DNA from: Conoideocrella luteorostrata
Lineage: Eukaryota; Ascomycota; Sordariomycetes; Hypocreales; Clavicipitaceae
Direction: 5' to 3'
NCBI GenBank assembly: GCA_032433595.1
Contig: JASWJB010000019.1
Coordinates: 204,093 to 268,092, forward strand
DNA length: 64,000 nt
Shown: positions 48,389 through 61,611 of the stretch, in pieces
Layout: every line of letters begins with the position of its first letter
Numbering within the stretch: the stretch's first letter is position 1
The notes under the pieces: model-generated
What the model was told of the DNA's origin: nothing
Databases searched by the model: none
What the model saw: only the letters and a program-made list of their open reading frames with translations
Program-made: the position numbers and the translations under genes

Positions 48389-50512
48389 ATGGCTCGAGCA
48401 AAGAAGGGAGGACAATCGAGGGAGAACAAAAGCTCCGAAACTGCAGGTCGGCACCTCGATGAGCCGCAGCAAACGTTTTCCAGAAGCACTGCAGAAACAG
48501 CACTCCCTTTGCCTTGCTCAGTCCCCTTGGAAATTGAGAATGGGCATATTTTTTCTTCTAGAAATGCCGGACGCGACGACAATACCCGGGCTGGATTCAC
48601 GTTAACTGATGAAGCTCGACAAACGTCTTTGCATGATCGTTCATTTTGGAGTTCTCATACTGCGCTTCGTAAAAATCCGGTGCAGTTTATTAGCACTGGG
48701 CAAAGTAACCCGCTCGAGTGTAAGTACACCACTGAAATGAGTACTGATGCTACCAATGTGAGAACAACAAGTCAGCTGGAACAACACGATCAACAGGGGA
48801 GTTTCCCACAAAAGAAGGATCAATTGGAAACTTCACATCTTCTTTCGAAGGCAAGCTGCCAAGGAGGGATTCATAACTGTACGGAGGATCATACACAACT
48901 TTTTGGGCATGAAACATTTAAGCCCGTGTCAAGCCAGTTCTCCGGCGGCGGTGGAAGTTTTCGTTGCGACAAGATTAGATGGGGAACAGCACATAACATC
49001 AATCAACCGACGAGCCTATTGGAGCACCAATTTTCGCCGGATACTAGTTCAAGCGATGAGGTAATTTTATTTCAGGGGCGAAAATCACGAAAAGAAGGCA
49101 AAGTTATCACAAGCTATCCATCCAAAAGAAGCGTGTCCCCTACGTCTTCCGCAGGGTCACGATATAGCGGCGATGACTCCTACGACTTGCATATGAGCCC
49201 TAATTTGCCTACAACCAGAAAGCAACCAAAACGAAAGACATATGGAACCAGGAAATCCACGGATGACGACATATTGCTTGATTACATTAATAACATGCGA
49301 GATAACGGAGAGCTGGATTGCGTTTTCGATGATGAGATGAGTAATCAACACGATCTTGGCGCAAAGGACGATGACTTTAGCTTTGGCTCTCTTTCATCGG
49401 TTGATGAGAAACCCAAAGCTTCGCAAGCTAGTGACTATATCAAAGAAGAAAACGCAAAAAAATACAGGAAGAAGAATGGCTCGACATCAGATACAATAAA
49501 ACCAAGCCGTCTATATGATGACGACAACGGAGATTCAGTCGGTGACTTGAGTGACGAGAACGCTCTCGTTACCCTCATTGCAGCACAACATTTGAGCTCA
49601 GTGTCCGCTACTGGTGTCCGTAAGTCGCCATCCAGCGTCTCGGATAATCGTCCTTGGACGGATAATTTAGGCGGTGAACAATTCGCGTTCGACTTCATGG
49701 ACTGGAACAGGCCAAGCGTAAGACGGGGAAGGAAAAGCAAAAGAGTCCAGAATCAACACATGTCATTCAACAACTGCGATTCAGACTTGGAACGGCAATT
49801 ACAGATGGCCTGGAAGAGTGACCGATTTAGGAAGAAAGATCGCAAACAGCAGCGAGAGGAGCTCCGTGCATTGGAGATGCTGCGAAAGAAAACCAAGCCT
49901 GATGATCTCAGGGTGAAATACCCGTCAGGCATGACTATCGAGGAAGTCGCAGAGGAACTGAGGATATTTCTTCAGAGAAATGATGAGGTGTAAGTTCTCC
50001 ATAAGGGCCGGTTGCATACCATGATGAACCATTCGAGCCGCATCTAATAATCCATCACAATCAGTGTGTCTTTTCCACCTATGGATTTCCATGCGCGCAA
50101 AGTTATTCATGAGTTAGCCGACAAGTTCAACATCAAATCCAAGTCAACCGGTAAAGCAGACCAGCGCCGACCCACGTTATATAGAACAATCCGAACACTA
50201 CCATATGCTGAGGCAGCATTTGACCAGGCAATCAATCGTATCCAGCGTCGATTTCTGCCTCGATTAGACACCAAGGGCAAGCGAAATACAAAGCCAAACA
50301 CAACACGATGTGTCACCGCCACCGCCGCCAGCTACCGGGAGGGTGAAATTGTTGGAGCAGCAGCACCTGAATTGGGTTTAGAGAATCGTGGCAGGGCAAT
50401 GCTAGAAAAAATGGGCTGGTGCCGCGGAACTGCACTTGGTGCCACAAATAATAAAGGTATTTTATTGCCGGTTACACATGCGATGAAGAAATCCAAAGCT
50501 GGACTGGGATAA
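48389..50512 (+). CDS. SQS1: R3H and G-patch protein Sqs1 (Pfa1)
   Basis: Homologue of yeast Sqs1/Pfa1, a G-patch cofactor that stimulates the helicase Prp43 in pre-mRNA splicing and ribosome maturation. Exons 48389-49989 and 50065-50512 (75-bp intron, donor GTAAGT) give 682 residues; the junction reads NDEVVSFPPMDFHARK. The long N-terminal part is polar and charged, with lysine and aspartate clusters. Around residue 300 a conserved-looking DDILLDYINNMRDNGELD segment is visible. The R3H domain follows the intron (VIHELADKFNIKSKSTGKAD). The G-patch is at the C-terminus (GLENRGRAMLEKMGWCRGTA, then GATNNKG). The end KSKAGLG is typical. The domain architecture fits this family better than any other R3H protein. 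Confidence 0.9.
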
Positions 50513-50817
50513 ATTCGTCATCTTTTCGCATTACTGTCACTGCTCAGATATCACTCAAAGATAAATCAATACCATGTGCACGAATTCATTGTCTCGAGAC
50601 CCATTTCTCGATGTTTATTGTACAACCGCAAAAAACCCCGTTGACCGTGTGAAGACATTGCCCCCATAAAGCAAAACTATCCGTAACGCATTAAGAAATC
50701 CCAAAAGTGAAGGCATGTTCTGCCTGTAGGACCTCGATTCCATGACACCCAAATGCCACGCAAAATATCAAAGACTGAGTGACCCGGAAAGAAACAAGCA
50801 ACACCAATCGCACGACT
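50513..50817. other. Intergenic, convergent 3' regions of sqs1 and the H2B gene
   Basis: About 0.3 kb with no ORF or repeat seen. No typical histone stem-loop was recognised, as expected for fungal polyadenylated histone mRNAs. Confidence 0.5.
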
Positions 50818-51335
<518 letters not shown>

Positions 51336-52654
51336 TTTTGCGAGTTTTGAAAAAACTGGAAGAGAACAGACGCACAAGAGCAAATGAGTTTGGCTTGAGA
51401 ATGATCAAGAGCTTGAGTTAGGCAGCAGGTGGTGATGAGAGTTGATGGCGGAGGACGAGAGATTGGGGGGTGGGCTGGGCTTTTGTAGCTGGTCGCGGAG
51501 CGGTGCAAGTGGGTTACTGATTGCTTCTGAAAGGCCCAGCTTTCGTAGGTGGGAGCGCGCCACTGTCGCGCGCGTGTTTGGATAAGCTACTCCGTGCTCC
51601 GTACGTGAGTGATCTTTGCCGAGAAGCGGGGGCCTATCTCAGTGTTGGATGTGGTTGGTTTAATGATGGCATGTACGTCGCGCTAGCCCAGACAGGCAGT
51701 GGCATCTAGCTGTACGGCTCGACAGTTACTGTTGATTGCGTTCCGTATAGTCTGACTAACGCGAGATCTGGAACTATCATTGGCGCCCAGACCACTCCTC
51801 TCCATGTAAACAGCGCAGTGATTTGAGCCACGCTGGCCACTGACCTCGTTGTGTTTTTTTTTTGTCTTTATTTTCCCTGCCGGGTCGTAGGGCAGGAGAG
51901 TGCCTAGTCTTTTTTGATTGGATGTCGCAACACCGTAACACCATGAGCTAGCGGAATGGCTATATTCCTTCCATCACCACATACGGATAACCAAAGTCCT
52001 CCCTCCGTGGTCCGTGGAGGCATGTCGGTGTCCTGCTGTACTTGCGACTAGGAGAATCACTTTATTTATCAATAATTTGACTACAGAGTGATCACATATG
52101 ATTTTAAGCAAATTAGCCGGTAGCAAGTGAGAAGAAGTTAGTGCTTGTGGTAACAATAATATGAAAACATAGGCAACTAATTAGCCATATTCACGGTATA
52201 GCACAGTCTTTCGTACGAGCCCATCCCGCAGGAAATCGAAGAGCTGCAGCGTTTTCAACAGACAAGCGTCCGAGCTAGCGTGCTCAATGGGTGAGGCGCC
52301 TCGAAATGTTATTGTATTGCATGCACTTACCCATGCTCAAGGAGGGAGACAGTATCGGTGTGGATGTTTGGTCCATTTTCCGTCAATTGTTTTCGTCGAC
52401 ACGCTTATTTTCCAAATTAGGACTAGCGTTTTTGGGCTGTTGCGTGCTGCCTTCAGTGGTTGGTGATCCAGGATCACGTCTGCCCACGCGCCGAAAACTA
52501 CTTAACGTCTCCGCTCCCCGCCAGACCTTAGAGCTCTTTTTCCGAATCTTGAAATTATCATCATCGTATCCTGCACGCCTCTCTGCTCGTCTCTCTGCTC
52601 GTCGCATCTCTTCTTAAACCGCATCACACTCTCCAAATCTAAACAAAGTTCAAA
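51336..52654. promoter_or_regulatory. Shared divergent promoter of the H2B and H2A genes
   Basis: About 1.3 kb. One TACTCCGTGCTCCGTAC-type motif lies at about 51589-51604. Close to H2A (about 52570-52600) the leader is CT-rich, with a tandem CTCTCTGCTCGT repeated twice, which is typical of strongly expressed fungal genes. Histone promoters are S-phase regulated in fungi, but I could not pin down the sites. Confidence 0.6.
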
Positions 52655-54767
<2,113 letters not shown>

Positions 54768-55322
54768 TCACAGTCCCGTATGTTCTTGAACACTAATACT
54801 TTCTGCAGGCGATATTAAATCCCCAGCAACTGTGGTTAGACGTCGACCGCCTTGATGCCACCACTGATCCTCAAACCCATTGTCCACCGTCATCATTGCA
54901 GCGGCTAATGATGCCATCTCGTTAGCCCGGCCCCTCTCTCTATCGTCAATCGGATGGTTCTCTCGTGAATTATTATTATGAGAAACATGACTCTCTGGAT
55001 ATGTCCATGAAATCCATGGTAATCCGTCTTCGCCAAGGCGATATTCATTTGGCGTTACAGGTAGTGCTTTTGAAAGTTTTGGTGGTGATTTTGAGTTTGG
55101 CGGTGGCGCGGAGTTACTCCTGCGACGGTCGGTTTCGGTCGACAAAGAACATCGTCGTCGCCTTGCCTCCGCTTTTCTTTGCTGAGCCCCGTTGTGTCCA
55201 GAATTTGACACATAAGTAAACCGCTTGCCTTTTCGTGAGGAATTCCAAGAGACACTGAACTCTATGTGCATATGAAATCCATTTGAGGCCACATGGCCAC
55301 CGCTGCCTTCTTGTTGCGCCAT
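54768..55322 (-). CDS. Conserved hypothetical protein with EDGLPW motif
   Basis: Single exon, 184 residues, ATG at 55322. I do not know a function. It is polar, with an Arg-rich stretch (about 50-70: RKAEARRRRCSL). The segment NEYRLGEDGLPWISWTYPES and the C-terminal part EMASLAAAMMTVDNGFEDQW are Trp-rich and look like the conserved core of fungal hypothetical proteins. No membrane segment or signal peptide is visible. It lies upstream of inp1's 3' end on the same strand, about 0.48 kb away. Confidence 0.65.
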   Translation of the reverse strand: MAQQEGSGGHVASNGFHMHIEFSVSWNSSRKGKRFTYVSNSGHNGAQQRKAEARRRRCSLSTETDRRRSNSAPPPNSKSPPKLSKALPVTPNEYRLGEDGLPWISWTYPESHVSHNNNSRENHPIDDRERGRANEMASLAAAMMTVDNGFEDQWWHQGGRRLTTVAGDLISPAESISVQEHTGL

Positions 55323-55804
55323 GGTTCTCGCTAATGTTTTAAGGACATATACTCAAGATCTAGCGTAGAGGGGGTTTGAGGTTATTATCTGTGTAGGCAC
55401 AGGTAACCACTAGCTGACCGCTTGGTGATCACCACAAAGGATTATAACCAGCCTGAGGCCCGCTTTAGCTCAAAAAGACTTAGACACCGTCAAAGTGCAG
55501 TGCCTCTCTGATGACATCAGTTACCACCAGCCAGCTGAAGGGGAAGAGGGGAAATATGTAGTGATCTCTTACGGAATACAGTGGCGGAGCGATGACTAGG
55601 ATACTATTATTAGAAACCGTGAACGGACCAGTGTGTCACATTTTGCTACTATGCCATCTTTGGCATCGACAAAGTGTTCGAAACATCCAATAATATTTGT
55701 CTAGCGACCTGAAAATAGAGCGACCATTAAGTGACCAACACAAAGTATCCCGACCCATGACGAACAACTTTGTGGATTATTTATCTGGCCATTGTGATAT
55801 CAAC
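55323..55804. other. Intergenic between the hypothetical gene and inp1
   Basis: About 0.48 kb, likely the promoter of the hypothetical gene and the terminator of inp1. No ORF or repeat was recognised. Confidence 0.5.
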
Positions 55805-57690
55805 CTATTCATGACTCCAGCTACTGATTTCACCGTTCGAATAATGCCACCGGACTGGTACAACTCGTCCAGTCGCTACAAAATCAGTATCTTGCCCTTT
55901 CCATTCGCCCGCATAGATTCGAGCTGCAATGTTTAGCATGAGTGCAGCCAGGTGGCCAGGTGGTCCCATTAGGATGTTGCACGTCTTTCTCACGGCAGCT
56001 AGGGGAAGACGGCGGGCCAAACGCACACTCTGGCTCTGACTAGCTAATATGGGTGTAGCCTCTTCTTGTTCCACAGGTTCTCCGGTCCCTGGGGAACCTG
56101 ACAAGATGCTGGCCTTCTCCATCTCGAGCCCTATCCTTGGCCCGACTTCCTGTCCAGTGGATGTGGCGTGATGGGTGCTACAAATTTTGTCACCATCAAT
56201 CTCCGACAAACGGTAGCATGCATCTTCGCAGTTGTAGCTCCAATCCCGATTGATACCAGGGAGATTATGCTGATTTGACATCGTTTCTTCACCTTCATCG
56301 AAGTGAACACCAATGTTAGGCGATTGTAAAACTCGTTTAGATGGCGGTTGTGACGGTTGAGTAGCTTGGTTCAAAACCCAATTAGATGAAGCATTGTGTA
56401 ATGATCCTCGGCACTCGACACCGGAAACCATACCAAAAATCTCGGGTTCCTGACCTGATGCCGTTGTCGTCGATGTCAGTTGGGAAGATGAAGTGAACGA
56501 GCGGTTGCCACGATAGCCTAGAAAGTATCTGAGTTTCGGTTGCTGTTGAAATTCCCGATTACCGAGACCTTGAAAAACATTATAGGATGAATATATTGAG
56601 AGTGTGTTCTGCACAGGTGGTTCAGTCCGTCCGCCTACACTCCGAAATTCTGTTGACGTCCCATCAGGACCGGGATAGTTATCGTTGGTAGGCTTGCATG
56701 GGTTATTCACAGATGGCTCCTTTGCCTGTTGGTGTCGCGCTGGTGATGTGCGCAGATATTCTGATGTTGAGTAATATGTTGATGCGGATCTCAACGGTAC
56801 AGCGGATATATTGTTGTGTGCAACATGTTCTGCTTCTCGCTCGATCAGATCACTAATCTGGACGCGTTGTGTAGCACTAAAGTATGTGTCGGGTAACTCG
56901 GCAGTTGCACCATAACCTCTGGTAGGGAAGGAATTTGCACTCGATTGTGCAGATGTGGTTACGACATTCGAGTTCGTCTGATGGAAAGCTAGCGTATTTG
57001 ATGATATTTTTGCATCGGGGTTGAGGCTCTCCTCCTCTCGGTCTTGTTGGAGCATGGGTGTCCACGGTTTGCGTTTGACTTCAGGAGCTATTGGTATCAC
57101 GACAGCGAACGGCCGTTGGAAGGGACATTCAGTCTTTTCGAACAGGAGAATACTGTCGAGCGTATTACTAAATTGGCGGGCCTGAGCTTTCTGTTCCGAG
57201 TTTGAAGTCGGTAACTCTATCCTCCAATAGTAAGGACAGCGAATACGCAACACGAATTTGCTATCATCTTGTTCAACTCGCCAGCACTGACTCTTCGGTA
57301 GAATTGGCTGAAGAGCAGAACCGCAGCTTATGAATGCAACAGAGCCTGGAGCGCGATATACACAAAAAGCGCCTGCGTATAGATCAGCGTCGAGCTCGTG
57401 CCTAGTCCACTTCCCCTTAATTGTGCATTTTGACACATACCAACCGCAATAGTGCGCTCGAGGGGAGACTGCCAGGACAAATCGCTAGGTTTATCTTCTC
57501 CAGAATAACTATTTTTCACATCCGTGTAGCGCCTACTAGTCGCAATAAAAGAGACAATCTTAACGTCTTGGTGGCTGTAAAGCGTCTCGACGACTGGCTG
57601 GTCTTGTCGATGTCTCTGATTGATCGATGGTTCTGTAGAAACTCGGTCTGGAGCTGCAAGGGTTTGCCGCCGGATCCGTCGACTTTCCAT
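55805..57690 (-). CDS. INP1: Inheritance of peroxisomes protein 1 (Inp1)
   Basis: Peroxisome-surface protein that anchors peroxisomes to the cell cortex or ER so that some stay in the mother cell. Exons 57690-57441 and 57372-55805 (68-bp intron) give 605 residues. The conserved Inp1 region is at the N-terminus: VVETLYSHQDVKIVSF, ERTIAVGGAFCVYRAPGSVAF across the intron, CGSALQPILPKSQCW, KFVLRIRCPYYWRIELP and CPFQRPFAVVIP. The remaining ~450 residues are polar and variable, which is usual for the family. A short segment near the C-terminus (CNILMGPPGHLAALMLNIAAR) is more hydrophobic and may bind a partner. The first-exon match is weaker than the second, but the frames join in phase. Confidence 0.85.
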
Positions 57691-58216
57691 GATATATGTC
57701 GATGTGAATCGCGTCGGTCAGCGCAGTGGTGATCTTGGCTGCTTGATCTCCCGCATGGTTATGGAGGCTAGAGATCACTGATTCTCCCTTGTTGGTGCCA
57801 GCATCACCGCGGCGTGAGGACGGTTATTTGGCCAACCTATCACGGAAGCATTCGCTGGGAAACAGCTGTATTGTTGATCAGTTTACTTAAAATGTGTGCG
57901 AACATCTGAATTGGCCAGTGAGACTCCCTGGCTTGTTAAATTGTTGACATTCGATGCCTCGGAAGGTCGGGAGGTTGGGATTTCCCTGTCGGCACTGTGG
58001 CAGCAGATACACGCATGATGAGGCGCACCGCGTCACCAGCAGGTACCGTAGGGTAGGTGGCCGGCGCGACCACTAACGTCGTCAAGTCAATCAGCACCAG
58101 GTGTCATATATCTACAAAGTCTACTGCAAACATACATGGTTCGCGATATCGATTTAAAGATCAAAGAAAGTATGGGACGCACCACGGAGGAACCTTCGCA
58201 CAATCTCAACCTCGAC
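57691..58216. promoter_or_regulatory. Divergent upstream region, inp1 / UsgS-like gene
   Basis: About 0.53 kb. An in-frame ATG at 58136 would extend the UsgS-like protein by 27 residues. The rest shows nothing I can name. Confidence 0.45.
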
Positions 58217-59457
58217 ATGTCTAACTTCGAGCCCAATGGGATCATTCGTGGGGTGCAGTTGACTCTCGTCGGAGGTATGCCCCCCCGCAGAGGCACATAA
58301 TACACTATGGACTAGCATCCTGATTCATAATATAGCTCACAGGGCGTTGCAGAACCCGAAAATTTTCACTACCGAGCATTACAGGCAAGTTGCATATGCT
58401 GTCGCAGCTGGCATGGGAATTCGGTTGCTCGTTGCCATACCAGTGAGGAAACGATTAATGTCACTCCAAAAAGTCGACGATTAACATGGATTCAGATAAT
58501 TACTGTCAAGCTCTCCCTGAGGCTACTATCAGTGGTTTATCCTCTCGATAAAGTTTCATGGGACGATTCAATCATCAGCTTGCTGAACTTCACGGCAGAT
58601 TCTGTTCTCCAGGTCCCATTTTTCCTCATGACGGTCATGCGTTATTTCGTACCAACACTGGACAACCTGTAAGTAAAAATTGGCCAAGCTGCTTACATCT
58701 CTCGCGTCTGGACTAATATGAAGAGATTAGTTTTATGCAGTCTTTAGAATGGGTTGATATAACATACGTTCAGAAACACAAGCATGACAATCCAGATGAC
58801 CTACGAGATCTATATTATCCCAACCTGAGCTCTTGCCAGTCACACAGTAGTCAACAGCCTCGAAGAAAGGGCGGCCAGTCGGTCAATAAATTCATAACGA
58901 AGTTTGCACGCAGAGCTTGCCTCTCAATCGCGATTTTTTCCTTGTCATACCTTCCTATGGTTGGGAAGCTAGTTCTGCCCATGGCAAGCTTCTATACTTT
59001 TCACAAGGGTGTTGGTCTTGGCCCTGCAGCTCTTATTTTTAGCACAGGACTATTTTTGCCTCGAAGATACCTCTTCATTTTTCTGCAGAGCTACTACGCC
59101 TCACGGAACCTGATGAGAGAACTGCTGGAACCCTACTTTGCGCGTGTTCCTTTCACCAAGGAGGAGAAACGAAACTGGTTCCGAAACCGGGAAGGGGTGC
59201 TCTTTGGGTTTGCAATAGGGTTCTACCTGATTATGAGAGTACCTCTGTTCGGTGTACTAATGTACGGAATTGCAGAAGCTTCTACTGCATATCTCATCAC
59301 GAAAATCACTGATCCACCGCCTCAGCCGACGCAAATGAGGGAATTTGCAACCAGGCAGCAAAATTGGCGCAACAAACACGAATTTCTTAAATCGAGCATT
59401 GCGAACATTGATAATTTACGAAGAGAACCGGTATTGATGACAGAGAAGGAACTTTAG
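58217..59457 (+). CDS. usgS: UsgS-like multi-pass membrane protein
   Basis: Fungal membrane protein of unknown biochemical role, similar to proteins annotated as 'transmembrane protein UsgS'. Exons 58217-58274, 58336-58442, 58496-58668 and 58731-59457 (introns 61, 53 and 62 bp) give 354 residues. The start MSNFEPNGIIRGVQLTLVG is preferred; the ATG at 58136 would give 381. Joined exons read HRALQNPKIFTTEHYRQVAY, VAAGMGIRLLVAIP and LLNFTADSVLQVPFFLMTVM. Hydrophobic segments appear near the second and third exon and at ACLSIAIFSLSYLPMVGKLV, GLGPAALIFSTGLFLPRRYL and LFGFAIGFYLIMRVPLFGVL. The last ~50 residues are polar and charged. The name is an inherited label, not a function. Confidence 0.8.
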
Positions 59458-59844
59458 ATTTCTTTTATATATGCTATGTCATGTCCTCTCATTCGCTGTG
59501 AGAAGACAGCTAAGTGGATGAATCGGGAGATAGTCTGAAGACTAGAGTAGCGGGTGCAGACCTTGCAAGAAAAATAGAAGGATGGAGTCCACATCTCTCC
59601 AAGGATCTGCGATAGAACTCTCCCGTTGAAGGACCATCACAGCAACATGACCACAAGCCATAATAAAAATAAAAATAAACTAATCTCGGGGCGTCATGGA
59701 TTCGGATTAAGTTGAAAAGATTGACCCATGTGGATAGTTTAATTGATCATGCGTGTATTTTGCAACCGTGGTCGCCTGACAACACTAACCAGTCCCTCGG
59801 ATACTTACGTCACCAGTTGCAGTTGACTATACTATTAAATTAAA
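59458..59844. other. Intergenic, convergent 3' regions of the UsgS-like gene and otu1
   Basis: About 0.39 kb, AT-rich, with a short AAAAAT run near 59664-59678. No ORF is supported. Confidence 0.5.
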
Positions 59845-61091
59845 TTACATATCAGGTATAATATCAAATTGACGATGGCCAGTGTCCGCCTGATGCTGCC
59901 GGACGGATCTTTCACCCTGGCCAATAAAGCTACAACCTTGCCTAGAGCACTTACGTAACACGTTGTCTTCTTCCACATCACGTATCTCCGTCAAGTTGGC
60001 GTGACCAGTGAGTTCGGCATGCTGTTTAGCAGCCAACTGTCCATTTCCAAGCCAACCACAGCCGGGTATGTTGCATTTAAGGACCAGCCCTTCAGTGTCC
60101 GTATAGTAATGGCTGACATGCAGCTTCTGGACTAGAGTTTTGGTTTTCTCCAACACATCCAAGTCGTTACTGGGCCAGATTGATTTGTCTAACTCTGGTG
60201 GTAAGTCAGCTGTGTGATGGGGATAATCGGAATAGCTGAAGGCAACACGATCGTAATGAATGCCGGAATATATTAGTATGCACCGGTTTTGTTTCTCCTC
60301 TCCAAAACTTATCAGATGCTGTCCCTGTAATATAGTGAGTTAATGGCCAAAATCAGAAAAACATTAGAACTTATATAGGTGACAGTGAAGAGGTGACGGT
60401 CATACCTGGACGTCAAATGTACAAATCTCAATGTCAAAGATCGTGGACAGAATACTTAACTCGATGCCCCCACCCCAACGATCGGGATCTCGTATACTAC
60501 GTCGGTATTCAATAGGCGAACAACCGAGGATGGCTTCATTGTAGAGATCAGAGTGGTTGGCGATGTAGTCTGCCATCATTTGTCGAAGCTTTTGAGCTGG
60601 AATTTGTTTCGGGAAGGCTCCTCCAAACGCGGTAAACAAGCAACTATTGTCGCTGGGCATAACTCGAAGCACTTACATGACGTTAGTTGATGGGCTGAGG
60701 AGTATGTAAGAGATGGTAACCTACACAAACTCCCTTTTCTCTCCGGCCATGGCACAACGATATCATCGGGGGCAATTCCTGTTCTTAGAGCCCCCCTTGG
60801 TTGCTTTCCGTCGCGCGAAGGGGAAGAATCACAGCGCTCTGGCTCAGGCGAGTCTACTTTTTTTTTCGAAGGAACGATGGTAAGAGTTTCGCCATGGAGG
60901 GCAAAGCTTTTCGCGGCAAGATCCCCCATACTCAGATCTATAGTGCGCATTGCTGTAGGTGGGCCATACTTGATTGTGAAGTGCTCAATTAACGATTTTG
61001 ACCCGAGGGCTTCGAATACTAGTTGAATTGTAGCATCATCATCAATCTCAATGATTCCAGTGCCACTTGGACCCTTGTATCTTGCCCGCAT
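59845..61091 (-). CDS. OTU1: OTU-family deubiquitinase Otu1 (YOD1 type)
   Basis: Cysteine deubiquitinase that works with Cdc48/p97 on ubiquitin chains, for example in ER-associated degradation. Exons 61091-60731, 60671-60406 and 60324-59845 (introns 59 and 81 bp) give 368 residues. A UBX-like N-terminal region (MRARYKGPSGTGIIEIDDDA) probably binds Cdc48. The OTU domain holds the catalytic Cys131 in LRVMPSDNSCLFTAFGGAF, YRRSIRDPDRWGGGIELSIL and the catalytic His in SGIHYDRVAF. Two C-terminal C2H2-type fingers follow (KCNIPGCGWLGNGQLAAKQH, KCSRQGCSFIGQGERSVRQH). The first intron donor (GTTTGT) is chosen because it gives KGMLRVMPSDNSCLF in frame, and its branch region has CTAAC. Confidence 0.93.
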
Positions 61092-61611
61092 GCTGAAAGA
61101 CCTAGTGGGAGATGAAAGACAATCTGCTTAAATATTCGCGATCTTTATCAACTTGCTTGACTGATCACTCCTGTGGCAACGCCTGTGGAACAGGCTGATC
61201 AGGTATAGCTATGAGAATATAAACTGAGTTCCGTACACATGGGACAGCTGGTAATTGAGAGTTATTGTGGCGCTGAGAAGGCGGCGGCTTCTACTCCGTA
61301 CAGCGGCAGACTATGGTTTACTCGAGTACGGAGTACTCCGTACTCCCTACGTAGTCGGACCAACCACTCCGTACCAGGGTAGTAGTTTATCCACTGTCTC
61401 TTTGGCGCCCTTGCCTGGATGAGTCAGCATGTCCAGTTGATTACGGCACGCGTTGGCATCTACAATTTCCATCGCGTTTAGCGCCTTTGAATCAATTTCT
61501 TAGTACGCCAGTGCATGCAAGCTTCAAAGCAAGCGAGAAGTGTTTGTTGAATACCCGAGTGTCGCCTAGTCTTGCGTCTCATCCAGTTTTGTTTTTTTCC
61601 TTCACGCACAG
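61092..61611. promoter_or_regulatory. Divergent promoter region, otu1 / RSC gene, with TACGGAGTAC palindromes
   Basis: About 0.52 kb. It contains a 22-bp perfect palindrome (61324-61345) and further half copies near 61294 and 61367. Promoters of both genes should be here. Confidence 0.55.
61324..61345. repeat. 22-bp perfect palindrome of the TACGGAGTAC family
   Basis: Fully self-complementary over 22 bp around the centre GGAGTACTCC. It is in the short interval between two divergent genes. Confidence 0.9.
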
